From NCBI RefSeq assembly GCF_001279695.1, contig NZ_LGDD01000036.1:1-64000 (forward strand): a DNA stretch of 64,000 nt, in the 5' to 3' direction. Numbering within the stretch: position 1 is the first letter of the stretch; every line of letters starts with the position of its first letter. This DNA comes from Streptomyces sp. WM6378 (GTDB lineage: Bacteria > Actinomycetota > Actinomycetes > Streptomycetales > Streptomycetaceae). The notes beneath the pieces are model-generated. The model ran no database searches. It had not been told where the DNA came from and worked only from the letters and a program-made list of their open reading frames with translations. A program made the translations under genes and the position numbers. This document shows positions 18,846-28,362 of this stretch, piece after piece.

Positions 18846-21694
18846 CGACCGTCCCCCTCCGGTGTGGTTCGTCGTGCGGTGTCGCCCCGGGCGGGCGCGG
18901 ACGGTCCTTCCGCGGTGTCCGGTGCGGCGTTCTGGCGGCGGCCGCGTTGCCAGCCGCGCTGCAGTGCGGCCATGCGGTCGCGCACCTCGTCGGCGTCGCG
19001 CTCCGGCTCGGGCCCGTCGTCGGACTCGGGGCCGGGGAGCCGACCGTCGGGGGCGCCCTTGAGCTGGGGGGCCAGGCTGGCCTGGCGGACCCGGCGGGGC
19101 AGCCCGCCCAGCGGGGTCTCGTCCTCGGGCCGCTGCGGCCCGGGCAGGCTGCCCCAGGACGGTGCGGAGCTGGGCGCGCCCGGCAGGTCGGCCGGGTTGG
19201 CGGGCCCCGACCCGGGCGGCTCGGAGAGGCCCGCGGGCTTCACCGGCGTCAGTCCTGACGGCGCGGGCGCGGGCCTGAGGGACTGCGGGGCCCCGGGAGT
19301 CGAGGACCGCGGCGGCTGGGGCGTACGGCGTTCGGGCAGCCGGTTCCCGAAGGCGCGGCCCTCCGCGGGGGCCGGGTCCGGGTCGGGGGCCGGGTGGCCG
19401 CGTCCGGGGCCGTCCACGCGCCGGCCGTTGTCGCTGACCAGGGTCGGCACCCGGTGGCGGCGCGGCAGCGGCACGGGACCCTGCTCCTCGCCCTCGTCGG
19501 CGGCCTGCTGGTGCTGCTGGCGGTCGTCGGCCGGTTCGGGCACCCGGCGGGCCGAGCGGAGGAGTCCGCCGCGGGACGCCTCGATCTCGTCGAGACCCGG
19601 GGGCGCTTCGAGAACGGAAGGCACCTCCAGGCCCAACTGGTCGAGCGGCGGCTCCAGTTCGACCGGTCCGTCCAGGACCGACTGGCCGGGGATGCCGACC
19701 GGCAGCGGGGAGAGCGCGCGGCGCGGCGCGTCCGGGACGCTCTTGCCGTCGCCCTTGGCGGCCTTGCGGTCGAGCCGGAACCCGGTGCCCTCGGTGTCGG
19801 GCGCGTCAGTGAGCAGCGTCGCCGGGATGAACACGACGGCGGTGGTGCCTCCGTACGGAGACGGCTGGAGCGAGACGCGTACGTTCTGGCGCTGGGCGAG
19901 CCGGCTGACCACGAACAGGCCGAGCCGGTCGGTGTCGGAGAGCTCGAACTCGGGGGTCTCGGCGAGCCGCAGGTTGGCGTCGAGGAGCATCTCCGGGGCC
20001 ATGCCGAGGCCGCGGTCGTGGATCTCCAGGGTGAAGCCGTTGGCGACCCGCTCGCCGTGCACCTGGACGGCGGTGTGCGGGGGCGAGAACACCGTGGCGT
20101 TCTCCAGGAGTTCGGCGATCAGGTGGGTGAGGTCGGCGACGGCCGGGCCGCCGACCCCGAGCCTGGGCAGCCTGCGCACCTCGATGCGCTCGTAGTCCTC
20201 GACCTCGGCGACCGCGGCCCGTACGACGTCCATGAGCTGGACGGGCTTGCGCCACTGGCGGGAGGGAGCCGCGCCGGACAGGATCACCAGGCCCTCGGCG
20301 TGCCGGCGCATGCGGGTGGTGAGGTGGTCGAGCCGGAAGAGGTCGGCGAGCTCGTCGGTATCCTCGGTGCGCCGCTCCATGGTGTCCAGGAGCGTCAACT
20401 GGCGGTGCAGGAGCACCTGGTTGCGGCGCGCGAGGTTGACGAACACCTCGGAGACGCCGCGGCGCATGTCGGCCTGCTTGACGGCGGCCTCGACGGCGGC
20501 GCGTTGCAGGGTGTTGAGGGCCTGGCCGACCTGGCCGACCTCGTCGCGTTCGTAGTCGAGGCGCGGCGCCTCGGTCTCGACGTCGACCTGTTCGCCGGCG
20601 GCGAGGCGGCGCATCACGCTCGGCAGCCGCACGCCGGAGACCTCGTGCGCCTCCTTACGGAGGCGGGTGAGGTCGCGGATCAGCTCGCGGCCGACGCGTA
20701 CGGACATGAACAGCGAGATCAGCAGCGCGAGGAAGCCGAGCACGCCGGCGAGCCCGGCCTTGATGAGCACGTTGAAGGCGACCGGCTCGACGCGGTCCTG
20801 GTAGCGGTTTCCGGCCTCGGTGCCCATCTGGGCGAGGTGGTCGAGGACGGGGGTTGCGGCCTGCTGCCAGCGGGCGGCGTCGATGTGCCGGGGGTCCTTG
20901 GCGGGCCCGGCGTCGATGATGGCGGCCTCGGCGGTGCGCAGGGCCTCGGTGTCGGGGCCGCGCCAGTACTGCTCGAAGACGTCGCGTTCGGAAGCGGGCA
21001 GGATCTCCAGGTTGGTGTCGTAGAGCAGCTGCCGGTTGGCCACCAGGTCGGAGATCCGGCGCAGTTCGGGGGCCGTCGTCTTCGGAGTGATCAGCGAGGA
21101 GGCCACGAGGGCGTCCTCGCGCGACAGCATCTCGCGGGCCCGGGTGATGCCGACGAGCGCCCGGCCCTGCTTGTCCATCTCCACGTTCTCCAGGGCGTGG
21201 AGATTCATGAGGAAGCTGTAGCAGGGGTCGACGAGGCGGTTGTAGAACTCCAGCGCCTGCTGCCGGTCGACACTGCCCTGGTCGATGGACTGGCGCAGCG
21301 AGGCCATGGAGTCGAAGCCGTCGAGCACGGCCTTGAGCCGGGCCTTCGCGAGGGGCTGGAGGTCGCCGCGGACGTCCGAGTCCTGTGCCGCCGCCCGGAT
21401 TTGGGCCATCTCGGTGTCGGTGGCGGAGCGGCGGCTGCGCAGCGCGGCGAGGGCGTCGGACGGGCGCTCGTCGGCGAGGTAGACGAGGGTCTGGCGGCGC
21501 TCCTGCTGGATGACGCGGACGGTGTCCTCGATGGGGTAGCCGACCTTCTTGACGATGTTCGCCACGTCCAGCAGCTCGTTGGCCTGCCGGCCGGTGAGAT
21601 AGGTGGAGAACCCCCACAGCGCGGTGAGGGAGACGAGCGGCACGAGCAGCAACGCCACGATCTTCCTGCGGATGGACTTCCCGCGAAAGCGCAT
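18842..21694 (-). CDS. cvnA: Conservon sensor histidine kinase-like protein CvnA
   Basis: 950 residues from ATG 21694, which has a GGGGGAGGCC ribosome site. A membrane helix at about 12-32 is followed by an extracytoplasmic nitrate/nitrite-sensor (NIT)-like helical domain, a second helix (FNVLIKAGLAGVLGFLALLISLFMSV) and a HAMP region. A DHp-like segment (RLDHLTTRMRRHAEGL) and a HATPase domain with N box HLIAELLENATVFSP and G box DRGLGM come next. The last 280 residues are proline-rich and probably disordered. No response regulator follows; the partners are CvnB, CvnC and CvnD. The input signal is unknown. Confidence 0.93.
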   Translation of the reverse strand: MRFRGKSIRRKIVALLLVPLVSLTALWGFSTYLTGRQANELLDVANIVKKVGYPIEDTVRVIQQERRQTLVYLADERPSDALAALRSRRSATDTEMAQIRAAAQDSDVRGDLQPLAKARLKAVLDGFDSMASLRQSIDQGSVDRQQALEFYNRLVDPCYSFLMNLHALENVEMDKQGRALVGITRAREMLSREDALVASSLITPKTTAPELRRISDLVANRQLLYDTNLEILPASERDVFEQYWRGPDTEALRTAEAAIIDAGPAKDPRHIDAARWQQAATPVLDHLAQMGTEAGNRYQDRVEPVAFNVLIKAGLAGVLGFLALLISLFMSVRVGRELIRDLTRLRKEAHEVSGVRLPSVMRRLAAGEQVDVETEAPRLDYERDEVGQVGQALNTLQRAAVEAAVKQADMRRGVSEVFVNLARRNQVLLHRQLTLLDTMERRTEDTDELADLFRLDHLTTRMRRHAEGLVILSGAAPSRQWRKPVQLMDVVRAAVAEVEDYERIEVRRLPRLGVGGPAVADLTHLIAELLENATVFSPPHTAVQVHGERVANGFTLEIHDRGLGMAPEMLLDANLRLAETPEFELSDTDRLGLFVVSRLAQRQNVRVSLQPSPYGGTTAVVFIPATLLTDAPDTEGTGFRLDRKAAKGDGKSVPDAPRRALSPLPVGIPGQSVLDGPVELEPPLDQLGLEVPSVLEAPPGLDEIEASRGGLLRSARRVPEPADDRQQHQQAADEGEEQGPVPLPRRHRVPTLVSDNGRRVDGPGRGHPAPDPDPAPAEGRAFGNRLPERRTPQPPRSSTPGAPQSLRPAPAPSGLTPVKPAGLSEPPGSGPANPADLPGAPSSAPSWGSLPGPQRPEDETPLGGLPRRVRQASLAPQLKGAPDGRLPGPESDDGPEPERDADEVRDRMAALQRGWQRGRRQNAAPDTAEGPSAPARGDTARRTTPEGDGR

Positions 21695-22036
21695 GGCCTC
21701 CCCCAGATCAACCGTCAACAAACGGCGTGAGCCTACTACTGACACACAGACAACTCGAAGGCACGTCCGGGCGATTTTCGGCCGCCGTCGCGGACGGTGA
21801 TCATGAGTTGTCCTGGTATTCCGGGAGATGACGACCCGGTCCCTGGCCGAGGACACCCGCCATGGCGGCTTTTCGACCACTGTGGCAGATGGCTGGAATT
21901 CTGCGTTCCGGGCAAATCCCGGGAATCTTCGGGGAGTTCCGTTCGTCTGTCTGTGCGGGAGGTCTGTTACGGGATGTCTGATGCGGGGGTATCTGTGGGG
22001 GGCATCGGGGCTCCGCGGGCGGGGAGGATTGAAGGC
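21695..22036. other. Divergent promoter region, 342 bp
   Basis: It separates cvnA (minus) from a small membrane protein gene (plus). No gene is supported. It is moderately less GC-rich than its flanks and must hold both promoters. A GGGGAGG ribosome site precedes the gene at 22037. Confidence 0.4.
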
Positions 22037-22438
22037 ATGAGCGTTGAGCAGCAGCCGTTGTGGGTCGAGGAACCTGCCGTGCGACCGCGGCTGCCCGACC
22101 CGGTCCGCATCGCGGCCGTGCGCGCGGTCATCATCGTCGCGGCGACGCTGATACAGGCGATGGTCGCCGTCCTGTGCACACTGGCCGGGGCGTGGCTCGC
22201 CTTCCCGATGGTGCTGAGCAGCGTCGGAAGCACCGTGCTCGCCACCTGGGGGGTGCTCGACGTCTGGGTCACCCGCCAGGTGTGGAACCAGCGCAACGGT
22301 GTGGTGTCGACGCCCAGCAGCACGGCGCGCAAGCTGCGCAAGGAGCGCCGCCGGGCCCGGCGGGCCGCCCGCACGGCCGAGCGGGCGGCGCGAATACGGT
22401 CCGCCGACGGCTCGGGGCAGCGGCTGTCCCGAGCCTGA
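22037..22438 (+). CDS. Small membrane protein, 133 residues
   Basis: Function unknown. Two hydrophobic helices lie at about residues 30-75 (VRAVIIVAATLIQAMVAVL and AWLAFPMVLSSVGSTVLATW), followed by a strongly basic tail (KLRKERRRARRAARTAERAARIR) that likely stays in the cytoplasm. The GGGGAGG ribosome site and ATG 22037 support this start over upstream ones. It converges on the SMC-like gene. Confidence 0.78.
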   Translation: MSVEQQPLWVEEPAVRPRLPDPVRIAAVRAVIIVAATLIQAMVAVLCTLAGAWLAFPMVLSSVGSTVLATWGVLDVWVTRQVWNQRNGVVSTPSSTARKLRKERRRARRAARTAERAARIRSADGSGQRLSRA

Positions 22439-22495
22439 GCCGCCCGGCCGCCGCTTCCGCCCCGGCGTGCCGCGCCGAGTGCCTCGACTCCTCGG

Positions 22496-25400
22496 TCAGG
22501 CGGGCTTCTTGAACATGCGCGTCGCGGTGATCTCGCCGTGCACGGTCTCGCCCGCGGTGTCCTGCTGGGGCAGGCCGGGCCGCAGGTGCTCCTCGACGCT
22601 GATGTACTTCAGGCCCGCCCTGAGGTCCGCGTCGTTGCGCAGCCGGATCACCAGGGGGAACTCGGCGAGCGCGGTCGTGTCGAACAGGCCCGTGGTGTAG
22701 AGGAGTTGGACACCGAGCGCGTCGGACACGGCCCGCTGGAGCTCCAGGAGGTATGTCGCATTGGCGCGGCCGATCGGGTTGTCGAGGAAGAGCGTCCCGG
22801 CGTGGCGGTGCTTGTCCCGGCCGCGGTCGTTGCTGCGCAGCGCCGCCATCGTGCAGTAGAGCGCGATCGCGGCGGTGAGCAGCTGGCCGCCGGAGAACAC
22901 GTCGCCCATCTGCCCGACGGGGACGCGCTCGGCGCGCAGCACCGCGTCCGGCTTGAGGATCTCCACGGAGATGCCGCGCGGCTCAAGTGCCGCCTGCACT
23001 CCGCGCAGCAGCAGGGACATGCCGTCCCTGCGCATGTCGGAGTTCTTCTTGACGGCGGCGCGGGTGGCCTCGTCGATGACCTCGCCGAGCCGTTCGGTGA
23101 GGGTCGCCTGGTCGGGTTCGTCGAAGCGGATCCGCAGGAATTCCTGCCCCGACCATTCGCCGAGGCCCTCGGGGAGCTGGGAGAGGCGCTGGGCGGAGCG
23201 GAGCGTGGTGAGCGCCGAGTCCACCAGGCCGCGCAGCCGGTCGACGATGGAGTCGCGGTTGCGCTCCAGCTGCTCCAGCTCGTCGGTCAGGACGCGCAGC
23301 CGGGGTTCGAAGGCGGCGGCCCAGGCGGCGGCGTGCTCGGGCAGAGCCGCGGCGGGCAGTTCGCGGATCTGCTGGCGGGCCGGGGTGCGGACCTGCTCGT
23401 AGCGGGTGGCGTTGGCGTGCCGGACCAGGATGTCGGACGCCTCGCGGACCGCGGAGTCGGCGGCCGAGAGGTCGCCGGAGCAGCCGCGCAGCGAGCGGCG
23501 TGCCTCGGCGGCGGACTGCCGGGCCTCCTCCAGGCTGCCCGGGTACGGCTCGGGGGCGCTCTCCTCGTCCGGGCCCTGGCTGTTGTCCCGCAGCAGGTCG
23601 CGCAGCAGCGCGGCCGTCTCGTCGAAGCCGCCGGCCGCGTCCTCGGCGGCCCGGTGGGCGGCGAGGAGTTCGGCATGGGCGGCGCGCGAGGTGTCCAACT
23701 CGTCCGTGCGCGCGGCCAGTTCGCTGGTCGCGGTACGCAGCAGGGCCTGGGCCTGCTCGGCGTCGGCGGGCACCTGGTCCTCGGGGAGCTCGGTGTGCGT
23801 CTCGCCGTCGGCGGGTGCCAGGCGTTCGGCTTCGCCACGCAGTCGGCCGAGCTGCTCGCTCGCCGTGGACGCCCGGGTCTCCAGCATCTGTACGAGCGAC
23901 TCGGCGCGGGCGGCGGCCGCCTGGCGGGAGGGGCCGTCCGCACCGTCGGTGCCTTCGAGGAGGGTGGCGGCGCGGGTGCGCACCTTGTTGGTGAGGCGGT
24001 CGAGCTCGGCGAGAGCCGCGCTTTCGTCGCTCTCGGCTCGGGCCTGTTCGGCTCGCAGATCGGCGCCGACGCCGACCTTCTCGTACAGCTGGGACGCGGC
24101 GCGGTAGGCCTCGCGCAGGGCGGGCAGTGCGGCGCGCGGGGCGTCCGCGTCGGGCTCCGGCAGGGTTTCGGGTGCGCCCGCGATCTCGGCGCGCTCGGCG
24201 CGCAGCGCGCGGGAGGTGCGGTGGGCGTCGTCGGCGGCGCGCTGGGCGGCGCGGCGGTCCTCGTCGGCGGCCTTGGCTCGCTCCAGGAACGTCTGGGCGC
24301 GGGCCTCCGACTCGGCCGCGTCGTCGGCGAGTTCGCGGAGTTTGACCTGCCAGCCGGCCCGCTCGCGGAGCCGGTAGGCGAGTCCGGCCAGCGCGTCGGC
24401 GGCGCGCCGGGCGCGCTGGGCGGCCTCCTGGCGCTCCTCGCGTACCCGTGCGGTGTCGGCGGCCGCCTCGTCCGCCTCGGCCCGTACGGTGCGGGCCTCG
24501 GTCAGTTCCTGTGCGGCTTGCCCGGCGGCCTCGCGGGCGCAGTGGGCGGCGGTGGCAAGCTCGGCGAGCATGCCGGGCGGGCAGTCGGCGCGCCAGGATC
24601 CGATGCGGGCGGCGAGCGAGCGGTCCCCGGTGAGCCGGGCGGCCAGCGTACGGATCTCCTCGTCGCGGGCGGTGGCGCGGGCGCGCAGCGTCTGGCGCTC
24701 CTCGTCGGCGGCGCCCTCGTCGTGCATGGCCGGGTTCGGCGGGACGAGGAAGATGCCGCTGTCACCGCCCGAGTCCGCGGCGGGAACGGGCGCGAGCAGC
24801 GCGGCAGTTGTGCCGACGGCCACCGCGGAGCGCGGCAGCAGCGCGGCGCTTGCGAGGGCCTCGCGGGCCCGGGCGTGCGAGGCGGGGTCGGTGATCACCA
24901 CGCCGTCGACGAGCTCGGGGCGGGCCGCGAGCACCGCGGCGTGGTCGGCGGGGGCCACGGCCTGGGCGAGGTAGCGCCAGCCGGGCAGCGCCGGGATGCC
25001 GTGCTCGCCGAGGTACTCGACCGTGGCGAGGACGTCCGGACTGGGCGGCAGCAGCCCGCCGTCGCCGAGGGCGCCGAGGATGCGCGCGTCGTCGGCGGCG
25101 GCCGTGCGCAGTTCGAAGAGCTGGCGCTCGGCGGAGGCGATGCCCTGATCGAGGAGGGCGCGCAGTTCATCCGCAGTTCGGTCCAACTCCTCGGCGGTGA
25201 GCGGGCTTTGGGCGCCTTCACCGTCGGGCCGGCGCGGGCCGGGCACGGAGGCCGGGGCTCCGGGCAGGCTGAGCAGTTCGGCCAGGCGCTCCTGTGACGC
25301 GATGGATTCGGCGGCGCGGCGCTCGGCGTCGTAGGCGTTCCCGGTGGCTCGGGCGGCGTCCTCGGCGCGGGCCGCTGCCAGTTCGGCGCGGGCTTCGACG

Positions 25401-27103
25401 GAGGCGGCTTCGCGGGCCCGGTCGGCGGCGGTGCGGGCGGCTTCGCGGGCCGCGTCCCAGCCGGCCACCGCGGTCTTCTCGGCGTCGCTGGCGGCGAGCG
25501 CGGCGCGGGCCGGGTCGGCGTCCGGCGCGCTGTCGTCGAGCCATCCGGCGCGTACCGCCTCGGCGGTCTCCTGCTCGACCTCCGCCAGGCGCTGGCGCAG
25601 GTGCCCGGCCTCGCTGCGGGCGCGCTGGGCCTCGGTCGCGGCGGCGGTGGCGTCGCGGTGGGCGGCCTCGCCCGCTTCCTGGAGGCCCGCGGAGCGCTCT
25701 TCTTCCTCGGCCGCCACGCGCTCGCCGTCCTCGGCGGCCGCGTGCAGGGCCCGTACGAGATCGGCGGCGGCCTTGGCGCGCGCCGCCAGGGCGGGGGCCG
25801 CGTCCCGTTCGGCCTCCTGGATGGCGGCGGCGACGCGCGCGGAGCGGTCGGCGGCGGCCCGGTGGCGCAGGACCGCCTCGGCGGCCTGCCAGGCGGAGTG
25901 CAGCGTACGGGCGTCGGCCAGTTCGCGGCGCTGCGCGGTGGCGGCCTTCTCGGCGACGGCGAGCGCCAACGAGGCGTGCCGGTAGGCGAGTTCGGAGGCG
26001 ATCAGGGAGCTGCGGCCGCGCGTCTGCTCGGCGAGGGTGACGTGGTGGGCGGCGGCGGTGACCTGCTGGGCGAGGTCGGTGGCGCGGCCCCGCTCGTCGG
26101 CGGCGCGGGCCGAGAGGCGGCGGGCGAGGGTGCGGGTGCGCCGCTCGGCCCCGGCGTGGACGTCGCGGGCGCGTGCCCGGGTCTCGGCGGCTTCGACGAT
26201 GCGGTTCAGCAGGTCCACCGAGCCCGCGGTGAAGTCGCGTTCGGCGGTGAGTTCGGCGCGGCGGCCGAGCTTGTTGCCGAAGCCGCTGACCAGGTCGGCG
26301 AGCCCGTCGGTGTCGCGGGTGTCGGTGACCGCGCGAAGCAGCAGGTCGGTGAAGTCGGAGTCCTTCTTGACCGCGAACAGGCCCGCGGCCTCGCCCTCGT
26401 CGGCGTTCATCTCCCGCTGGTAGCGGAAGAGTTCGGGGTCCAGACCCAGGTCGCCGAGGTGTTCGTTCCAGCGGTCGTGGATCTCCTCCCAGTACACCTC
26501 CAGGTGCGGGTACGCCTTGGTCGCCTCCGTGATGGCGTCGCGGAAGCCCTTCATGGTGCGGCGGCGGCCCTGGGCGCCCGAGGCACCTTCGGCGGACGGC
26601 CGCATCGCGCTGGACTCGGCGACCGGCAGCGAGTCCAGGCTGAGCCCGGGGCCCGGCCGGAACGAGTACCAGGCCTCGGCGAACTTCCGCGGGTCGTTGG
26701 AGACCTGGCGGCCGCGCCATTCGCTGACCTTGCCGACCACGACGAGCTCGCCGGTGAGGGTGTGCTGCCACTCCAGGGCGACGTGCCCGCAGTCGTCGGC
26801 GAGCAGGAACTTGCGCAGCACGCCGGAGCTCGCGCCGCCCAGGGTGTTGCGGTGGCCGGGCAGCATCACCGAGAAGATCAGCTTGAGGAGTACGGACTTG
26901 CCGCCGCCGTTCTCCAGGAAGAGCACGCCCGCGGGCGCCGGGCGGCGCGGCGGGCCGACCGGCTCGTCCTCGAAGAACTCGGCCTGCGCGGGGGCCGGGT
27001 TGGGCACGGGCGCGCCGACTCCCCGCAGGTCAAGCACGGTGTCGGCGTAGCGCGCACCGGCAGGCCCGATGGAGTAGAGGCGGACCCGGGACAGCTCGTA
27101 CAT
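22496..27103 (-). CDS. SMC/MukB-like ATPase of a three-gene condensin-type system
   Basis: 1535 residues. The N-terminal head contains LFLENGGGKSVLLKLIFS: Lys69-Ser70 are kept, but the first P-loop glycine is Leu63. Very long alanine/glutamate/arginine-rich coiled coils cover roughly residues 300-1370. The C-terminal head has the ABC signature FSGGQ (1403-1407) and Walker B TLFLDNPIGRAN, where the usual catalytic glutamate after Asp1441 is Asn1442. Expected role is DNA loop extrusion or plasmid/chromosome handling with the two upstream genes. Classical Smc and RecN lack this head layout. Whether the Asn abolishes hydrolysis cannot be told from sequence. It lies 40 bases after the KITE-like gene. 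Confidence 0.85.
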   Translation of the reverse strand: MYELSRVRLYSIGPAGARYADTVLDLRGVGAPVPNPAPAQAEFFEDEPVGPPRRPAPAGVLFLENGGGKSVLLKLIFSVMLPGHRNTLGGASSGVLRKFLLADDCGHVALEWQHTLTGELVVVGKVSEWRGRQVSNDPRKFAEAWYSFRPGPGLSLDSLPVAESSAMRPSAEGASGAQGRRRTMKGFRDAITEATKAYPHLEVYWEEIHDRWNEHLGDLGLDPELFRYQREMNADEGEAAGLFAVKKDSDFTDLLLRAVTDTRDTDGLADLVSGFGNKLGRRAELTAERDFTAGSVDLLNRIVEAAETRARARDVHAGAERRTRTLARRLSARAADERGRATDLAQQVTAAAHHVTLAEQTRGRSSLIASELAYRHASLALAVAEKAATAQRRELADARTLHSAWQAAEAVLRHRAAADRSARVAAAIQEAERDAAPALAARAKAAADLVRALHAAAEDGERVAAEEEERSAGLQEAGEAAHRDATAAATEAQRARSEAGHLRQRLAEVEQETAEAVRAGWLDDSAPDADPARAALAASDAEKTAVAGWDAAREAARTAADRAREAASVEARAELAAARAEDAARATGNAYDAERRAAESIASQERLAELLSLPGAPASVPGPRRPDGEGAQSPLTAEELDRTADELRALLDQGIASAERQLFELRTAAADDARILGALGDGGLLPPSPDVLATVEYLGEHGIPALPGWRYLAQAVAPADHAAVLAARPELVDGVVITDPASHARAREALASAALLPRSAVAVGTTAALLAPVPAADSGGDSGIFLVPPNPAMHDEGAADEERQTLRARATARDEEIRTLAARLTGDRSLAARIGSWRADCPPGMLAELATAAHCAREAAGQAAQELTEARTVRAEADEAAADTARVREERQEAAQRARRAADALAGLAYRLRERAGWQVKLRELADDAAESEARAQTFLERAKAADEDRRAAQRAADDAHRTSRALRAERAEIAGAPETLPEPDADAPRAALPALREAYRAASQLYEKVGVGADLRAEQARAESDESAALAELDRLTNKVRTRAATLLEGTDGADGPSRQAAAARAESLVQMLETRASTASEQLGRLRGEAERLAPADGETHTELPEDQVPADAEQAQALLRTATSELAARTDELDTSRAAHAELLAAHRAAEDAAGGFDETAALLRDLLRDNSQGPDEESAPEPYPGSLEEARQSAAEARRSLRGCSGDLSAADSAVREASDILVRHANATRYEQVRTPARQQIRELPAAALPEHAAAWAAAFEPRLRVLTDELEQLERNRDSIVDRLRGLVDSALTTLRSAQRLSQLPEGLGEWSGQEFLRIRFDEPDQATLTERLGEVIDEATRAAVKKNSDMRRDGMSLLLRGVQAALEPRGISVEILKPDAVLRAERVPVGQMGDVFSGGQLLTAAIALYCTMAALRSNDRGRDKHRHAGTLFLDNPIGRANATYLLELQRAVSDALGVQLLYTTGLFDTTALAEFPLVIRLRNDADLRAGLKYISVEEHLRPGLPQQDTAGETVHGEITATRMFKKPA

Positions 27104-27143
27104 GTCGGCGGACTCTCGTGGTGGTGGGGGGCGGGAAGCGGGG

Positions 27144-28052
27144 TCAGGAGTGGAACGGCAGCCCGGCGTCGGCCGCCAGTTCCAGGTCGTCGGCGTCGGT
27201 CGGCGGGAGCAGGGTGGCGCCGCCGTCGGTGACCGCGACCACGCCGAGCTCGATCAGCTCGGACAGGGCGGCGCTGCCCGCCATGTCGCGGACCTGCAAC
27301 TGGTAGCGGGCGGTGGTGCGGTAGGCGCCGCCCGCGTCGTCTCCGGTCCGCTGGAGGAAGCCGGACTCGGTGAGGAAGGCGACGGCCTTGGCGACGATGC
27401 CGGTGGTCGATCCGGCGAGCCGGCGGGCGTCCTTGGTCGCGCCGGTGGAGCTGCGCCGCGCGTAGATCCGCCAGGCCGCCTCCAGGCCGGGGGCGCCGCT
27501 CTCGGGGTCGGTGTTCTCGCCCACCTCCTCGGCCCGTTCCTCCAGGCGGCGGCAGGCCTGCCGCACGAAGGCGTCCACGCCGTTGACGGTGATCCGGCCG
27601 ATGTAGCCGTCGTCGGCGAGGTCCTCGGGCCGGGGGTACGCCATGGCGGCGACGGCGAGATGGGCCAGGCCGTGCAGGAAGCGGTCGGCGGAGTCGGGGG
27701 CGGCGGCGCGGCGCGCGTAGTCGCCCATGCGGACGGCGAAGACCGAGTCCTCCGCGGCCGTCACGGCCATGCCGGCGCGGGGCGACACCTCCAGGACGAT
27801 CAAGCCGAGGCCGGCTGCGACGGCGTCCGCGAGGCGGGCGAACGCGGGGTCCTCGCGGTGGCGCCTCAGCAGCTCGCTGTACTCGGCGTCCCTGGCCGGG
27901 AGCAGCTTGGGCTGGAGGCCGAAGGCGACGAGCCGCGCGGCGTCGGCGGCGTCGGCGGGGGTGATCCGGCCTTCGCCGCCGGTGCCGGTCGCGGCGGGCG
28001 CCGGGGCCTCGGCGTCGTCGCCGAACGCGGGCTCGGGGTGGTGGTCGGTCAC
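27144..28052 (-). CDS. KITE-like winged-helix subunit (MukE/MksE/JetB-like), 302 residues
   Basis: GTG start with an AAGGAGA ribosome site 8 bases upstream. A short acidic N-terminus precedes a helical region. The C-terminal part looks like winged helices: TGIVAKAVAFLTESGFLQRTG, then YRTTARYQLQVRDMAGSAALSELIELGVV. By position between a kleisin-like and an SMC gene, and by size, it matches the MukE/MksE/JetB role of bridging SMC heads and kleisin. The family call is inference from context plus fold-like pattern. I do not recognise a named domain. Confidence 0.7.
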   Translation of the reverse strand: MTDHHPEPAFGDDAEAPAPAATGTGGEGRITPADAADAARLVAFGLQPKLLPARDAEYSELLRRHREDPAFARLADAVAAGLGLIVLEVSPRAGMAVTAAEDSVFAVRMGDYARRAAAPDSADRFLHGLAHLAVAAMAYPRPEDLADDGYIGRITVNGVDAFVRQACRRLEERAEEVGENTDPESGAPGLEAAWRIYARRSSTGATKDARRLAGSTTGIVAKAVAFLTESGFLQRTGDDAGGAYRTTARYQLQVRDMAGSAALSELIELGVVAVTDGGATLLPPTDADDLELAADAGLPFHS

Positions 28053-28179
28053 GGGTGCTTCTCCTTGGTGCGTACGTTGCCGAGCGGGGCGGGGTGGGCG
28101 CCTGCGGCGGGGTTCTCCCCCACCCCGCCCCTTCCCGCTGTGACACTCAGCGGCTCCGCCACGGGCCTCCGGCGGTTAG

Positions 28180-28340
28180 TGGGAAAAGGGAGGGTGTTCG
28201 TTCTGGGGGCTCCGCCCCCAGAACCCCGCGGGGGCTGCGCCCCTCGACCCCGCTGCGGGGTCAGATCCAGCCCCTCCGGCGTTTGAGGAGCGGGTGTTCG
28301 GGGGCCGAGCCCCCGGAGCAGGGGTGCAGGCGGCGCAGTC
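28180..28340. repeat. Dispersed GC-rich hairpin repeat, copy A
   Basis: It fills most of the 310-bp gap between the KITE-like and kleisin-like genes. Hairpins: TTCTGGGGGC/GCCCCCAGAA (28201-28223), GGGGC/GCCCC (28231-28243), GACCCCGC/GCGGGGTC (28246-28262) and CGGGGGC/GCCCCCG (28299-28315). Between the last two lies the core CAGCCCCTCCGGCGTTTGAG (28268-28287). The same core occurs in opposite orientation at 54645-54666 with the same flanking hairpin layout. This is a common Streptomyces intergenic repeat. Inside this operon it could act as an attenuator or mRNA stability element. Confidence 0.85.
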
Positions 28341-28362
28341 CCCGCCGGGTCCGGGGCGAACC

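Noticed and set aside
28053..28362. Missing subunit gene in the gap of the condensin-like operon
   Set aside because: The gap is filled by hairpin repeats; no frame with a ribosome site fits.
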